Shown: in pieces, positions 43,993 through 52,143 of the stretch
Position numbering within the stretch: the stretch's first letter is position 1
How the letters are laid out: each line of letters starts with the position of its first letter
DNA from: Peptoniphilus lacydonensis
GTDB taxonomy: Bacteria > Bacillota > Clostridia > Tissierellales > Peptoniphilaceae
DNA length: 64,000 nucleotides
Assembly: GCF_900106515.1 (NCBI RefSeq)
Contig: NZ_FNWF01000003.1
Coordinates: 1,364,001 to 1,428,000, forward strand
Reading direction: 5' to 3'
The notes under the pieces: generated by a model
Seen by the model: only the letters and a program-made list of their open reading frames with translations
What the model was told of the DNA's origin: nothing
Database searches by the model: none
Translations under genes and position numbers: made by a program

Positions 43993-44169
43993 TGGAATAT
44001 TGGCCGAGAGTTTCTTGGACTCAAAAATTATGGACATTTAATTTTAGAGATACATGCAGTCCTATCTATCCAAGTTGGATTTCGGGTGGTAAATATAAGT
44101 ATAAAATATTTTTATTCAGATTCAAATAGAAACGAATTAATAGGAGTAAAAAATTATTGTGATTGTTAA
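43993..44169 (+). pseudogene. Remnant of a secreted-protein gene
   Basis: The frame from 43993 reads MEYWPRVSWTQKLWTFNFRD, then SWISGGKYKYK. A one-base shift near 44105 continues it as KYFYSDSNRNELIGVKNYCDC, ending at a TAA (44167-44169) that overlaps the ATG of the next small membrane-protein gene (TAATG). The Sec signal end is missing. This looks like the C-terminal part of another secreted protein from a secreted/membrane pair. Confidence 0.45.
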
Positions 44170-44339
44170 TGAGAAAAATATTTAAAAACTTTAGCTTTTT
44201 AGTTTTATTGATGCTAATATCTAATATTTATTATTTTTATAAAAATAGTTTTTTGAATATAAGCCTAATGAAACAGGATATTTTTATGCTGTTAGTATAT
44301 GTTATATTTTCACTATTTTTATATAAATTTAAAAGGTAG
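44169..44339 (+). CDS. Small two-helix membrane protein
   Basis: 56 residues: MRKIFKNF, then transmembrane SFLVLLMLISNIYYFY, a short loop, and transmembrane DIFMLLVYVIFSLFLY with a basic end. Family not recognised. The ATG overlaps the stop of the secreted-protein remnant, the same order as at 13040/13672 and 51248/51746. Possibly an immunity-type protein left behind after its partner decayed. Confidence 0.5.
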   Translation: MRKIFKNFSFLVLLMLISNIYYFYKNSFLNISLMKQDIFMLLVYVIFSLFLYKFKR

Positions 44340-44462
44340 ATAATTCTAAAAATAATGTCACACTTATTAATTTGATTAAAAAGAATCATAATATTTTTAT
44401 TGATGCTAAGGAATTTGTTAATATAATTTATTTGAAAGCAGGTATAGTTTTAGGAGGATAAA

Positions 44463-44894
44463 ATGAAAAAGTTTATAGTTCCAACAATTGTATTGGGTTG
44501 TGTTTTACTTACAGTTCCTGCATTTGCAAAAAATTCTGATACAGTTAATAATCAATATAGAGAACAAATCATAGAATGTACTAATAAGGAAGATAAAGAA
44601 ATCACTCCTTATAGTATGGTTATTACTACAGGCTCTTACAGAGGAATTGAGTATGAAAAGTATTGTCAATTGACGAAAGGGAATGGAAGTAAAGTAAACT
44701 TTTGGATAAGAAACAATGGCAGGTACCCTGTTGTTATAAAAATTAATGGAGGAAATGCTGTTACTGTAAAAACAGGAGGACAAGGCTATACATCAACTTC
44801 AGTTGGAAGATTTAGTAAAGATTATAAGTTTACAGCTAGTTGTCCTCAAGGTGGAGATATAGATATAGACTTTAAAATTGTTCAAAAAGATTAA
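44463..44894 (+). CDS. Secreted beta-rich protein of unknown function
   Basis: 143 residues. The signal peptide is MKKFIVPTIVLGCVLLTVPAFA (cleavage about 22). The mature part has a Glu/Lys-rich leader, then alternating strands: NFWIRNNGRYPVVIKINGG, GGQGYTSTSVGRF and DIDIDFKIVQKD, with three Cys (residues 39, 67, 129). aggagg ribosome site. I do not recognise a family. It lies between a secreted/membrane remnant and a lactococcin-972-like locus, so it may belong to the bacteriocin region. Confidence 0.75.
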   Translation: MKKFIVPTIVLGCVLLTVPAFAKNSDTVNNQYREQIIECTNKEDKEITPYSMVITTGSYRGIEYEKYCQLTKGNGSKVNFWIRNNGRYPVVIKINGGNAVTVKTGGQGYTSTSVGRFSKDYKFTASCPQGGDIDIDFKIVQKD

Positions 44895-45042
44895 TTAAAG
44901 TATAAGTTATAATAAATAGTAAAATATTATTGTTTTTTAGCGTGAAAATGATATACTTAAATAAAGTTAACTTAGTATATTGTAATAATTATTACACAAA
45001 AGGTTTAATGTAAAAGAGTTAAAAGTTTAGTAGGAAAACGCT

Positions 45043-45465
45043 ATGAAGAGAAAAAATATTTTGGTTTTAACAACAGTTATTACTATTCTATTTTCTAGTT
45101 TTCCAATGCTTATTTTTGCTGAAGAAGAGTAGCTTGATAATAAAACATCCCAACAAGAATACGTAATTGAAAATGAAGAAAATTCAATTAAAGATTTAGA
45201 AAGAAAGAATGAATTAAGAAGTTCTACGATTGAACATGGTGATTTATATTTTGATGGAGGTCAAACTGAAGATATAGTTTATTCAGAAATTGGACAAACA
45301 TATCAAGGGAAAAAATTAGGGCATGATTATAATGTAATGGCAATTGTTCATGTTGGTAGAAATAGATATTCTAGTGGTTGGAAAAAGAATTTTGCAAGAA
45401 TAACTAAAGAGAGATCTTTTTGGGCAAATGAAACTGCATCCTATGATTATGAAAGATTATTTTAG
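45043..45465 (+). pseudogene. Lactococcin-972-like bacteriocin precursor with in-frame TAG
   Basis: The frame encodes a signal peptide (MKRKNILVLTTVITILFSSF, ending MLIFA) and then EEE followed by TAG at 45130-45132. The same frame continues for 110 codons: IVYSEIGQTYQGKKLGHDYNVMAIV, HVGRNRYSSGWKKNFARI and ERSFWANETASYDY. This matches the lactococcin 972 layout (VWS..., H...ATV, SGW, A.A, N.AYY). The immunity-type membrane protein and ABC ATPase of that system follow. One nonsense change seems to have silenced it. Confidence 0.7.
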
Positions 45466-45496
45466 AAAAAGGGTCATCTTTGATGACTCTTTTTCT
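45464..45496 (+). terminator. Hairpin between bacteriocin and export/immunity genes
   Basis: A stem of 14 bases with one mismatch (45464-45477 with 45483-45496) overlaps the bacteriocin stop codon. It could end most transcripts and let some through to the downstream genes. Confidence 0.75.
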
Positions 45497-45512
45497 CGTA
45501 AGAAGGTATAAA

Positions 45513-47459
45513 ATGAAAAAATTCATAAGAGTATTTATTTTTTTACAAATTTGTTTGGCTATATATTTGTTCAATATATCATTCTTGGATATGTATGATA
45601 AAAATAATATTTTGCCTAATGATTATAATAAATATGAGATTGCTGACAATAGTGTTGAAAATAGAAAAATTTTATTTAATACTATAAGATCTAGTAATTA
45701 TAATTTAATCACCCTAAAAAGTAATTATGAATATGACAATAAAAGTAGATATAAAATATTTTCATTAAAGGAAATTAACTATAAAAAGAAACCTTTGTCA
45801 CAAAGTGTAGTTTATAGCTATGGAGTTTTGAATTACAATAGATGGCAGGATTCTACTAATACTTTTTATTCAAATTCAAGTATAAATGAACTCAATTCCA
45901 TTTTGAAAGGGAAAGGGATTGAAATAAAAGAAGTAGATAAGGATTTAATCGATTATAGAATTGTTATTAAATATTTTGCGTTTAATATTATATTATTATT
46001 GGTAAATGTTCAATTGGTTTATTTAATTTATTTTTCTAATACATTAAAAAGAAATGGATTAAAAATGATGATGGGTTTTTCCAAAGGAAAAATAATCAAG
46101 GAGTTTTGGGAAGAAGTAATTAAAATATTTATAGTTAATATCTTTCTGATTTTTTTTGTATATGGAATGTATTTAACTATAAATTCTAAATTTAGTTTTA
46201 AATATTTTGCGTTTTTAAGTACATATTTATTAATATTAATATTGATTAATTCCATTTTAATTTATAATAGTACATTTATAATAAAATTTATAGACATTGA
46301 AAATATGATAAAAAACAAGCTATATACACGCAAATACAGTATATTTTTAAAGTTTTTAAAAGTATTAGTCATGTCTTTAGTTTTGATTTTTACAAATAAT
46401 TTAAAAAATAGTATTTCTGAGATAAAAGAAAGCAATAAAGATTTATTAAGAAATCAGGAATTAGGGGATTATTACACATCCTATGGTCTTGATATAGAAG
46501 CTGATGATTACAGATTGGGAAACATAGAAATATACGATGGATACGATAAAAACATTAAAAGATTATTAAAAAATAATAAGAATTATTTAATTGACACTTC
46601 TAATTATGAAAATTATTTAGAATCTAAGGACAATAGATTTAGTTTTCTGGTGTGCAATTATGATTATTTTAAAAAGTTTGTAAAGTTAGATAGAGAAATA
46701 GATTATGATAAAAAAACTTTAGAAAATAAAATTTTAATTCCTCAATCTAATAATTATGAAAACAAAGAACAGGTGATTTCTAATTTAATCGACAGTATAG
46801 AAACAAATAAAAATTATAAAGCTTTAGATTTGAAATTGAAAAATGAGTATAAAAAAATTGGAAATATTGAAACTTTAGAAATCCCAAATGGAAATATTAA
46901 ATTATTTTTGAATTCTTCAGGTATTAAGAATGCGAGTCTTCCAATAATCTATATAGATGATGGGAAATTGTCAGGAAGTTATTATATTAATTTATTTTCA
47001 AGACGAGGAATTTATTTTGAGGAAAATAATTTAGAAGATTTTATTCAGATGCTATCAAAATATAAATTAGAGAATTTATTAGTTGCACAAAATGCACTAA
47101 ATCTATTTAGAGATGATATAGATAATCTTCAGTTGATAGTTAAAAGTGAGATATTGTTTATTGTTATTTTTAATATAAGTTTGATATTTATTATAATTGT
47201 TAGCAATTATGTAGATAATGAAGTAAATAAAATTAAATATGCAATTATGTATACTCTTGGTTTTTCGCATATAAAAATCTTAAGAAAAGAAATTTTTTTA
47301 ATGTTGATTAGTTTTATTATTCTTATAACTTTATATTTTGTATTACAAATTTCCTTACCTATAATAGTCGCATATCTTTTGATTGATTTATTGACTTATA
47401 TATCATTTTACAAAAAAGTAGTTTTTAAAAATATTGTTGACGTTATAAAAGGAGTTTAA
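45513..47459 (+). CDS. Bacteriocin-associated integral membrane protein (putative immunity)
   Basis: 648 residues. One N-terminal helix (about 5-22), a large external domain, a helix group (about 158-260 and 285-300), a second external domain, and a C-terminal helix group (about 550-648): a MacB/FtsX-like layout of roughly seven to eight helices. This is the form of the TIGR01654-type protein found with lactococcin 972-like bacteriocins. The ATG at 45513 has agaagg upstream. The ATPase gene follows after one base. Confidence 0.85.
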   Translation: MKKFIRVFIFLQICLAIYLFNISFLDMYDKNNILPNDYNKYEIADNSVENRKILFNTIRSSNYNLITLKSNYEYDNKSRYKIFSLKEINYKKKPLSQSVVYSYGVLNYNRWQDSTNTFYSNSSINELNSILKGKGIEIKEVDKDLIDYRIVIKYFAFNIILLLVNVQLVYLIYFSNTLKRNGLKMMMGFSKGKIIKEFWEEVIKIFIVNIFLIFFVYGMYLTINSKFSFKYFAFLSTYLLILILINSILIYNSTFIIKFIDIENMIKNKLYTRKYSIFLKFLKVLVMSLVLIFTNNLKNSISEIKESNKDLLRNQELGDYYTSYGLDIEADDYRLGNIEIYDGYDKNIKRLLKNNKNYLIDTSNYENYLESKDNRFSFLVCNYDYFKKFVKLDREIDYDKKTLENKILIPQSNNYENKEQVISNLIDSIETNKNYKALDLKLKNEYKKIGNIETLEIPNGNIKLFLNSSGIKNASLPIIYIDDGKLSGSYYINLFSRRGIYFEENNLEDFIQMLSKYKLENLLVAQNALNLFRDDIDNLQLIVKSEILFIVIFNISLIFIIIVSNYVDNEVNKIKYAIMYTLGFSHIKILRKEIFLMLISFIILITLYFVLQISLPIIVAYLLIDLLTYISFYKKVVFKNIVDVIKGV

Positions 47460-47460
47460 T

Positions 47461-48120
47461 ATGGCATTAATTGAGATTGTAAATATGAATAAAAAGTTTA
47501 ATGATAATTATCTTTTTAAAAATCTATCTTTAGAGATTGAAGAAGGTGAATTTATTGGACTTATAGGGCGCAGTGGAAGTGGCAAGACTACGCTTTTAAA
47601 TATTATAGGTCTAATTAGCAAGCCTACTAGTGGTCAAGTTAATATTGCAAATAAGAAAAGCGTAAAAATAAATTCAAAAGATGCAATGCTATTAAGAAGA
47701 TACAAAATAGGATATTTACTTCAAAACTATGGTTTAGTAGAGGATGAAAATGTTAAATGGAACTTAATGTTATCCTTAGAGTATAGCAAACTTTCTAGAA
47801 GGGAGAAAGAAGAGAAGATAGAAAGATATCTGGAAAGTTTTAACATGAAAGAGTCTTTAAATAAAATGATATTTGAGCTATCTGGAGGAGAACAGGAGAG
47901 GATATCTATTATTAAGTTGTTTTTAAAAAATAGCGATATAGTTATAGCTGATGAACCTACTACAGGTTTGGACGATAAGAATATAAATATTGTAATGGAT
48001 TATTTGAAAGAACTAAATAGACATGGTAAAACAATTATAATGGTAACACATGATAGTAGTTTGTATAAATATTTTTCTAGAATTATAAATGTTGATGAAA
48101 TCAATTGTAAAAATAATTAA
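47461..48120 (+). CDS. Lactococcin-972-type ABC transporter ATP-binding protein
   Basis: 219 residues. Walker A GRSGSGKTT (about 36-44), Q-loop LLQNYGLVEDENVKWNL, signature ELSGGEQERISI and Walker B IVIADEPTTGLD are intact. The LLQNYGLVEDETV-like Q-loop is typical of ATPases paired with lactococcin 972 systems. Together with the upstream membrane protein it would form an export or self-protection transporter. Keeping this pair intact while the precursor is broken fits retained immunity. Confidence 0.9.
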   Translation: MALIEIVNMNKKFNDNYLFKNLSLEIEEGEFIGLIGRSGSGKTTLLNIIGLISKPTSGQVNIANKKSVKINSKDAMLLRRYKIGYLLQNYGLVEDENVKWNLMLSLEYSKLSRREKEEKIERYLESFNMKESLNKMIFELSGGEQERISIIKLFLKNSDIVIADEPTTGLDDKNINIVMDYLKELNRHGKTIIMVTHDSSLYKYFSRIINVDEINCKNN

Positions 48121-48168
48121 TAGTCCAAGGACATCAAGTAATTTGAAATATTATAAAATTTTTCTTAA

Positions 48169-48190
48169 TTCAATTTCATTTTACAATTAA
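48169..48190. repeat. 22-bp dispersed repeat, copy 2
   Basis: Exact match to 34152-34173, 38 bases before the T-box promoter. Confidence 0.6.
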
Positions 48191-48227
48191 CCTCCCTAAA
48201 AAATTTTTTGGGAAATTAAAAAAAGTA

Positions 48228-48256
48228 TTGACTTTATTTTGATACTAGAATATAAT
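48228..48256 (+). promoter_or_regulatory. Promoter of the second T-box operon
   Basis: ttgact at 48228-48233, 17 bases, tataat at 48251-48256. Confidence 0.85.
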
Positions 48257-48264
48257 CATCTTAA

Positions 48265-48519
48265 TTTAATAAAAGCGTTGATAGAGAAAAAAGAATTTTT
48301 GATGATTTAAGAGAGTTGTCGTTTGGTGCGAGGCAATACACAAAAATTTAATATACACTCTAAAGCTTATTTGTTGAAATTAGTAGGCAAGTACGGAAGC
48401 CACCGTTAACTAAGGCTAGAGGTTGTTGGACCTTAAAGTGAGGTAATCTTTTTGATTATAAAATCGGGTGGTACCGCGAAGTCAGTCTTTCGTCCCAATG
48501 TGGATGAAAGACTTTTTTT
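48265..48519 (+). promoter_or_regulatory. T-box leader, specifier probably TAC (Tyr)
   Basis: A second tRNA-sensing leader. The stem I base helix is tagag with ctcta and the upper helix atttttg with caaaaat. Between them the 3' strand reads ttaa-TAC-a in the register used by the met T-box, giving TAC. The T-box sequence tcgggtggtaccgcg is at 48464-48478. A terminator follows (48484-48495 with 48502-48513, then T). A Trp specifier (TGG) is not found at this position. Confidence 0.85.
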
Positions 48520-48536
48520 ATTTTATGGAGGTTTTT

Positions 48537-49517
48537 ATGAAATTTAGGAAAGCTTTTATTTTAGTTTTATTGTCAATTTTTTTAATATCTTGTGGAAGTG
48601 ATGTCAAGAAAGAAAATGGAAGTGAAGAAAAAGTTCAAAGGGCAAAAAAAATCGGTGTCATTCAAATTGCAGACCACATTGCACTTGAAAGGGCAAGGAA
48701 AGGTTTTGAAGATGAAATAAAAAAGAAAAGTCCAGATGTAGAAATTATTTCGAAAAATGCAAATGGAGATCTTTCTGTTGTTCCATCAATTATAAAATCT
48801 TTTAAAGACAAAGATGTTGATTTAATTTATGCAATTGCAACGCCAGCTGCACAAGGTGCAAAAAATGGTGTAAAAGATATTCCAATTATTTTTAACGCAG
48901 TGACTGACCCAGAAAGTGCAGATCTTGTTAAAAATTTGGAAGAACCAGAAGAAAATGTAACTGGTGTAAGTGATTATTTTTCAATAAAGGCACAACTTGA
49001 AGAGATAATAAGTATTTTTCCAGATATAAAAACTGTTGGAGTTATGTTTTCTACTAACGAGGCAAATTCAAAATTTCAAGTTGAAGAACTTAAAAAAGCT
49101 GCAATTGAATTTGATTTAGATGTCGCTGAAGTTGGAGTAAATAACATTAATGATGTTTCGACTGCAATAAAGGCACTTGAACCAAAAATGGATATTTTTA
49201 TGGCGATTACAGATAACACAGTTTCATCTGCATCGACAATTATCGCTGAAAGTTTAAAAACTGCAAAAATTCCATCCTTTGCATCAGAAGAAGGCCCAGT
49301 AGAAAATGGAATTTTAATGAGTGCTGGAGTTGATTATTTAGATCTTGGAAAAAAGGCAGCAGAAATGGCAAGTGAAGTTATAGATGGGAAAAAAGTTTCT
49401 GAAGTTCCAGTTTTATTTTCAACAGATACAAGAAAAGTTGTTAACAAGAAAACTGCTGAGGCTCTTGGACTTGATGATGACAATAATTTAATGGATGATG
49501 CAAAAGTTGTCGAGTAG
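48537..49517 (+). CDS. TrpX-like ABC substrate-binding lipoprotein
   Basis: 326 residues of the COG2984 family. The lipobox ISC puts the lipidated Cys at about residue 19. The fold begins KKIGVIQIADHIALERARKGFEDEI, then IYAIATPAAQGAKNGVKDIPIIFNAVTDPESADLV and ENVTGVSDYF. Homologues include TrpX and other aromatic amino acid binders. The T-box upstream suggests an aromatic amino acid, perhaps tyrosine. The ATG at 48537 follows tggaggt. Confidence 0.88.
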   Translation: MKFRKAFILVLLSIFLISCGSDVKKENGSEEKVQRAKKIGVIQIADHIALERARKGFEDEIKKKSPDVEIISKNANGDLSVVPSIIKSFKDKDVDLIYAIATPAAQGAKNGVKDIPIIFNAVTDPESADLVKNLEEPEENVTGVSDYFSIKAQLEEIISIFPDIKTVGVMFSTNEANSKFQVEELKKAAIEFDLDVAEVGVNNINDVSTAIKALEPKMDIFMAITDNTVSSASTIIAESLKTAKIPSFASEEGPVENGILMSAGVDYLDLGKKAAEMASEVIDGKKVSEVPVLFSTDTRKVVNKKTAEALGLDDDNNLMDDAKVVE

Positions 49518-49544
49518 ATAATTTTAGTTTTAGGAGGAAGAAAG

Positions 49545-50429
49545 TTGAATTCAGTAATAATTGAATCTATTGTAATGGGACTTATATTTTCTGTTTTGAC
49601 AATAGGAGTAGTAATAACATTTAAAATTTTAGATTTTCCAGATATGTCTGTTGAGGGGACATTTCCCCTTGGTGCTTTTGCCTTTGCAAAGATGATTACA
49701 CTTGAAATGAATCCTATAATTGCAATGGTATTTTCATTTTTGGCAGGTGGTGTAGGTGGATATATAACTTATATTTTGTTTAGAAAAGTTAAAATTGAGT
49801 CGATTCTTGCGGGAATTTTAACAATGACTTTTTTATATTCAGTTAATCTTAGGATTACAGGTACGCCTAATATTACATTTTTTGATTATAAAACTGTATT
49901 TCAACTTTTTGAAAGTGTTCCAAAAATATTAATTTTAATTGTAATTGTTTTAATAATAAAATTTGTACTTGATTGGTTTTTAAAAACTGAAAAGGGATAT
50001 TTGCTTCTTGCGACAGGGGATAATGAAACTCTTGTAAAATCTCTTGGCAAGAATCCAGACAAGTACATTGCAATTGGTCTTGTGATTTCAAATGGACTTT
50101 CTGCACTTGCAGGAGCACTTATGGCACAATCAAATGGATATGCAGATATAACTATGGGACAATCAATAATTGTTTCTGCACTTGCATCAATAATTATTGG
50201 AGATGCTTTTTTAAAAAATGCAAAATTTTTAAACAGAACGACAAGGGCAATTATTGGAGCGATTATTTATAGAATAATTTATGGAATTGCCCTTTACATG
50301 GGACTTGCTCCAAGCGATTTAAAGGGAGTAACAGCAGTTATAGTTGTAGCATTCATAGTTTATAACAATGTTTCATTAAAAAGATTATCTACATTAAAAG
50401 AAAAGAGAGAAGAAAATGTTAAAAATTAA
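49545..50429 (+). CDS. TrpY-like ABC transporter permease
   Basis: 294 residues with about eight transmembrane segments. Family marks include MGLIFSVLTIGVVITFKILDFPDMSVEGTFPLGAF and GYLLLATGDNETLVKSLGKNPDKYIAIGLVISNGLSALAGALMAQ, as in COG4120 permeases. TTG start after aggagg. It overlaps the ATPase gene by 14 bases. It should form the channel for the TrpX-like binder. Confidence 0.9.
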   Translation: MNSVIIESIVMGLIFSVLTIGVVITFKILDFPDMSVEGTFPLGAFAFAKMITLEMNPIIAMVFSFLAGGVGGYITYILFRKVKIESILAGILTMTFLYSVNLRITGTPNITFFDYKTVFQLFESVPKILILIVIVLIIKFVLDWFLKTEKGYLLLATGDNETLVKSLGKNPDKYIAIGLVISNGLSALAGALMAQSNGYADITMGQSIIVSALASIIIGDAFLKNAKFLNRTTRAIIGAIIYRIIYGIALYMGLAPSDLKGVTAVIVVAFIVYNNVSLKRLSTLKEKREENVKN

Positions 50430-51165
50430 AAATTTATCAAAGACATTTTACAAGGGAATGGAAGAAGAAAATAAAGTATTTGATAATTTTTCCCTTGAAA
50501 TTGAAGAAAATAAATGTGTGGCAATTTTAGGACCAAATGGTTGTGGCAAGTCTACACTATTTAATATGATAAGTGGTTCACTAAATCCAGACTCAGGAGA
50601 AATTATCTTGGACAATGTGGATATTGCAAAATTATCTGAAGATGAAAGAGCTATTGACATTGGAAAAGTAAATCAAGATCCATCAAAGGGAGTTTGTCAA
50701 AGTTTAAACATCTTGGAAAATATGTCAATGGCTTTAAAAAAGGGAAGTGAATTTACTTTCAGAAGATTAATTGACAAGAAAAATAATGAAGATATAATAA
50801 AAAAATTAAAGAGTATAGATCTTGGACTTGAGAATAAATTAAAGACACAAGTAAAGTTTTTATCAGGTGGACAAAGACAATCACTTTCACTTTTAATGGC
50901 TACAGTAAAAAAACCAAAAATTTTGTTGCTTGATGAGCACACAGCTGCACTTGATCCAAAAACGTCAAATATTATAATGGATAAGACAAAAGACCTTATA
51001 AAAAAAGAAAAGATTACAACACTTATGATCACTCATAATTTAAAAAATGCCATAGAATATTCTGACAGAATTATAATGCTAAATAAAGGCGAAGTAGCTT
51101 TGGATATAAAACCAAGTGAAGTCACAGAAGAAGAATTAAATAGAATTTACAATGAAAAAATATAA
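50416..51165 (+). CDS. TrpZ-like ABC transporter ATP-binding protein
   Basis: 249 residues of the COG1101 family. Walker A GPNGCGKST (about 35-43), signature FLSGGQRQSLSLLMA and Walker B ILLLDEHTAALDPKT are intact; the LDEHTAALDP form is typical of this group. It completes the three-gene importer. No strong terminator was found after it; a new promoter for the next gene begins about 12 bases on. Confidence 0.92.
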   Translation: MLKIKNLSKTFYKGMEEENKVFDNFSLEIEENKCVAILGPNGCGKSTLFNMISGSLNPDSGEIILDNVDIAKLSEDERAIDIGKVNQDPSKGVCQSLNILENMSMALKKGSEFTFRRLIDKKNNEDIIKKLKSIDLGLENKLKTQVKFLSGGQRQSLSLLMATVKKPKILLLDEHTAALDPKTSNIIMDKTKDLIKKEKITTLMITHNLKNAIEYSDRIIMLNKGEVALDIKPSEVTEEELNRIYNEKI

Positions 51166-51176
51166 AGGGATAAAAT

Positions 51177-51205
51177 TTGATATATTATATGAAAGGGGAT
51201 ATAAT
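51177..51205 (+). promoter_or_regulatory. Promoter of the secreted/membrane pair at 51248
   Basis: ttgata at 51177-51182, 17 bases, tataat at 51200-51205. Confidence 0.65.
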
Positions 51206-51247
51206 CAAATTGTAGGGAAAATGTTTTTCGATTAAGTAGGTCTATTT

Positions 51248-51736
51248 ATGTTTAAAGAAAAAGTTTCTAAAGTAATATTAAGTTTATTAGTATCATCAAT
51301 ACTTATAACAAGTGTTTTTGCAGGTGATTTTTTTAGTGAAGGTAATAAATTACCTTTTGATGGAGAAAGACTTTTTAATAATCCATTTACTTATTCTTAT
51401 GAATATGACGATATGAGATTGACACATTCAGAACATTTTAATCAAGCTCAAGCACATGATAGAGATAAATGGATTGATGCATTTACCGTAGGATTGGTAT
51501 GTAATGGATACACAATGCCTATAGGAGCTATGATTGGAATTTATAATGCATTCGATGGTTCACATAGAAATCCTGGAACTTTAAAAATTTGGACTGGAGA
51601 AAAAAGACAAATAGCAACTTCAAAAATCACAGGTGAGTCTCATGTAGTCAATAAATGGTTTAATTATAAAATAGTTTATATAGGGGAAGATGGAAGTACT
51701 TTATTAAATAAGAGTGGAACTGTTCACGAAAGGTAG
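51248..51736 (+). CDS. Secreted protein of unknown function
   Basis: 162 residues. Signal peptide MFKEKVSKVILSLLVSSILI with cleavage near VFA-G (about 25). The mature part has an aromatic region (NNPFTYSYEYDDMRL), a His-rich segment (HSEHFNQAQAHDRDKW), a Gly-rich hydrophobic stretch (VGLVCNGYTMPIGAMIGIYNAF) and a strand-like end (WFNYKIVYIGEDGSTLLNKSG). No family recognised. It precedes a small membrane-protein gene by 9 bases, repeating the pair seen at 13040-13929. Confidence 0.78.
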   Translation: MFKEKVSKVILSLLVSSILITSVFAGDFFSEGNKLPFDGERLFNNPFTYSYEYDDMRLTHSEHFNQAQAHDRDKWIDAFTVGLVCNGYTMPIGAMIGIYNAFDGSHRNPGTLKIWTGEKRQIATSKITGESHVVNKWFNYKIVYIGEDGSTLLNKSGTVHER

Positions 51737-51745
51737 TTTTTTAGT

Positions 51746-52012
51746 ATGTTTGATGAAATATATAAAGAAATAAAGCATCCCTACACAGAAAAGAATTTGT
51801 CGTACAAAATATTTAAATATGCACGTGGTGAAATGATAGGGATTTATATTATAATGTTTATTTATAATTTAATATCCTTCAGATTTAAATTAATTGGAAA
51901 TATGAGTAAATATATTGCAGTACTAGAAATGCAACAAAATTTAAATTTAATTTTAGGATCTCTTATATTTATATGTTTTCTTATAAGTATAATATTTAGA
52001 AAGAAACTATAA
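51746..52012 (+). CDS. Small two-helix membrane protein
   Basis: 88 residues. A polar N-terminus (MFDEIYKEIKHPYTEKNLSYKIF) is followed by transmembrane segments at about 32-47 and 68-84, ending FRKKL. Family not recognised; sequence differs from the 11495/13672 paralogues but size and position are alike. The ribosome site is weak and coupling to the secreted-protein gene is likely. Candidate immunity-type partner. Confidence 0.65.
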   Translation: MFDEIYKEIKHPYTEKNLSYKIFKYARGEMIGIYIIMFIYNLISFRFKLIGNMSKYIAVLEMQQNLNLILGSLIFICFLISIIFRKKL

Positions 52013-52065
52013 ATTAATATTAGGAATAGTGCTTAGTATAAAAATAAAAAATAAGCCTACTAAAT

Positions 52066-52118
52066 TGAACTGACCTCCGTGAGTTGGACTAAAAAACCAA
52101 CTTACGGAGGTCAGTTCA
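52066..52118. repeat. 22-bp inverted repeat resembling IS3-type ends head to head
   Basis: 52066-52087 pairs with 52097-52118 with one mismatch around a 9-base loop. Each arm begins tgaactgacc and ends agttgg, like the inverted ends of IS3/IS150-group elements, but no transposase is present. It may be a relic of an insertion and may now terminate both flanking units. Confidence 0.55.
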
Positions 52119-52143
52119 TATTGTGAGCTAGGTCTTTTTAAAA

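Noticed and set aside
44340-44460. Open frame ending just before the secreted protein at 44463
   Set aside because: No start codon and only about 43 codons; probably non-coding or an unidentifiable remnant.
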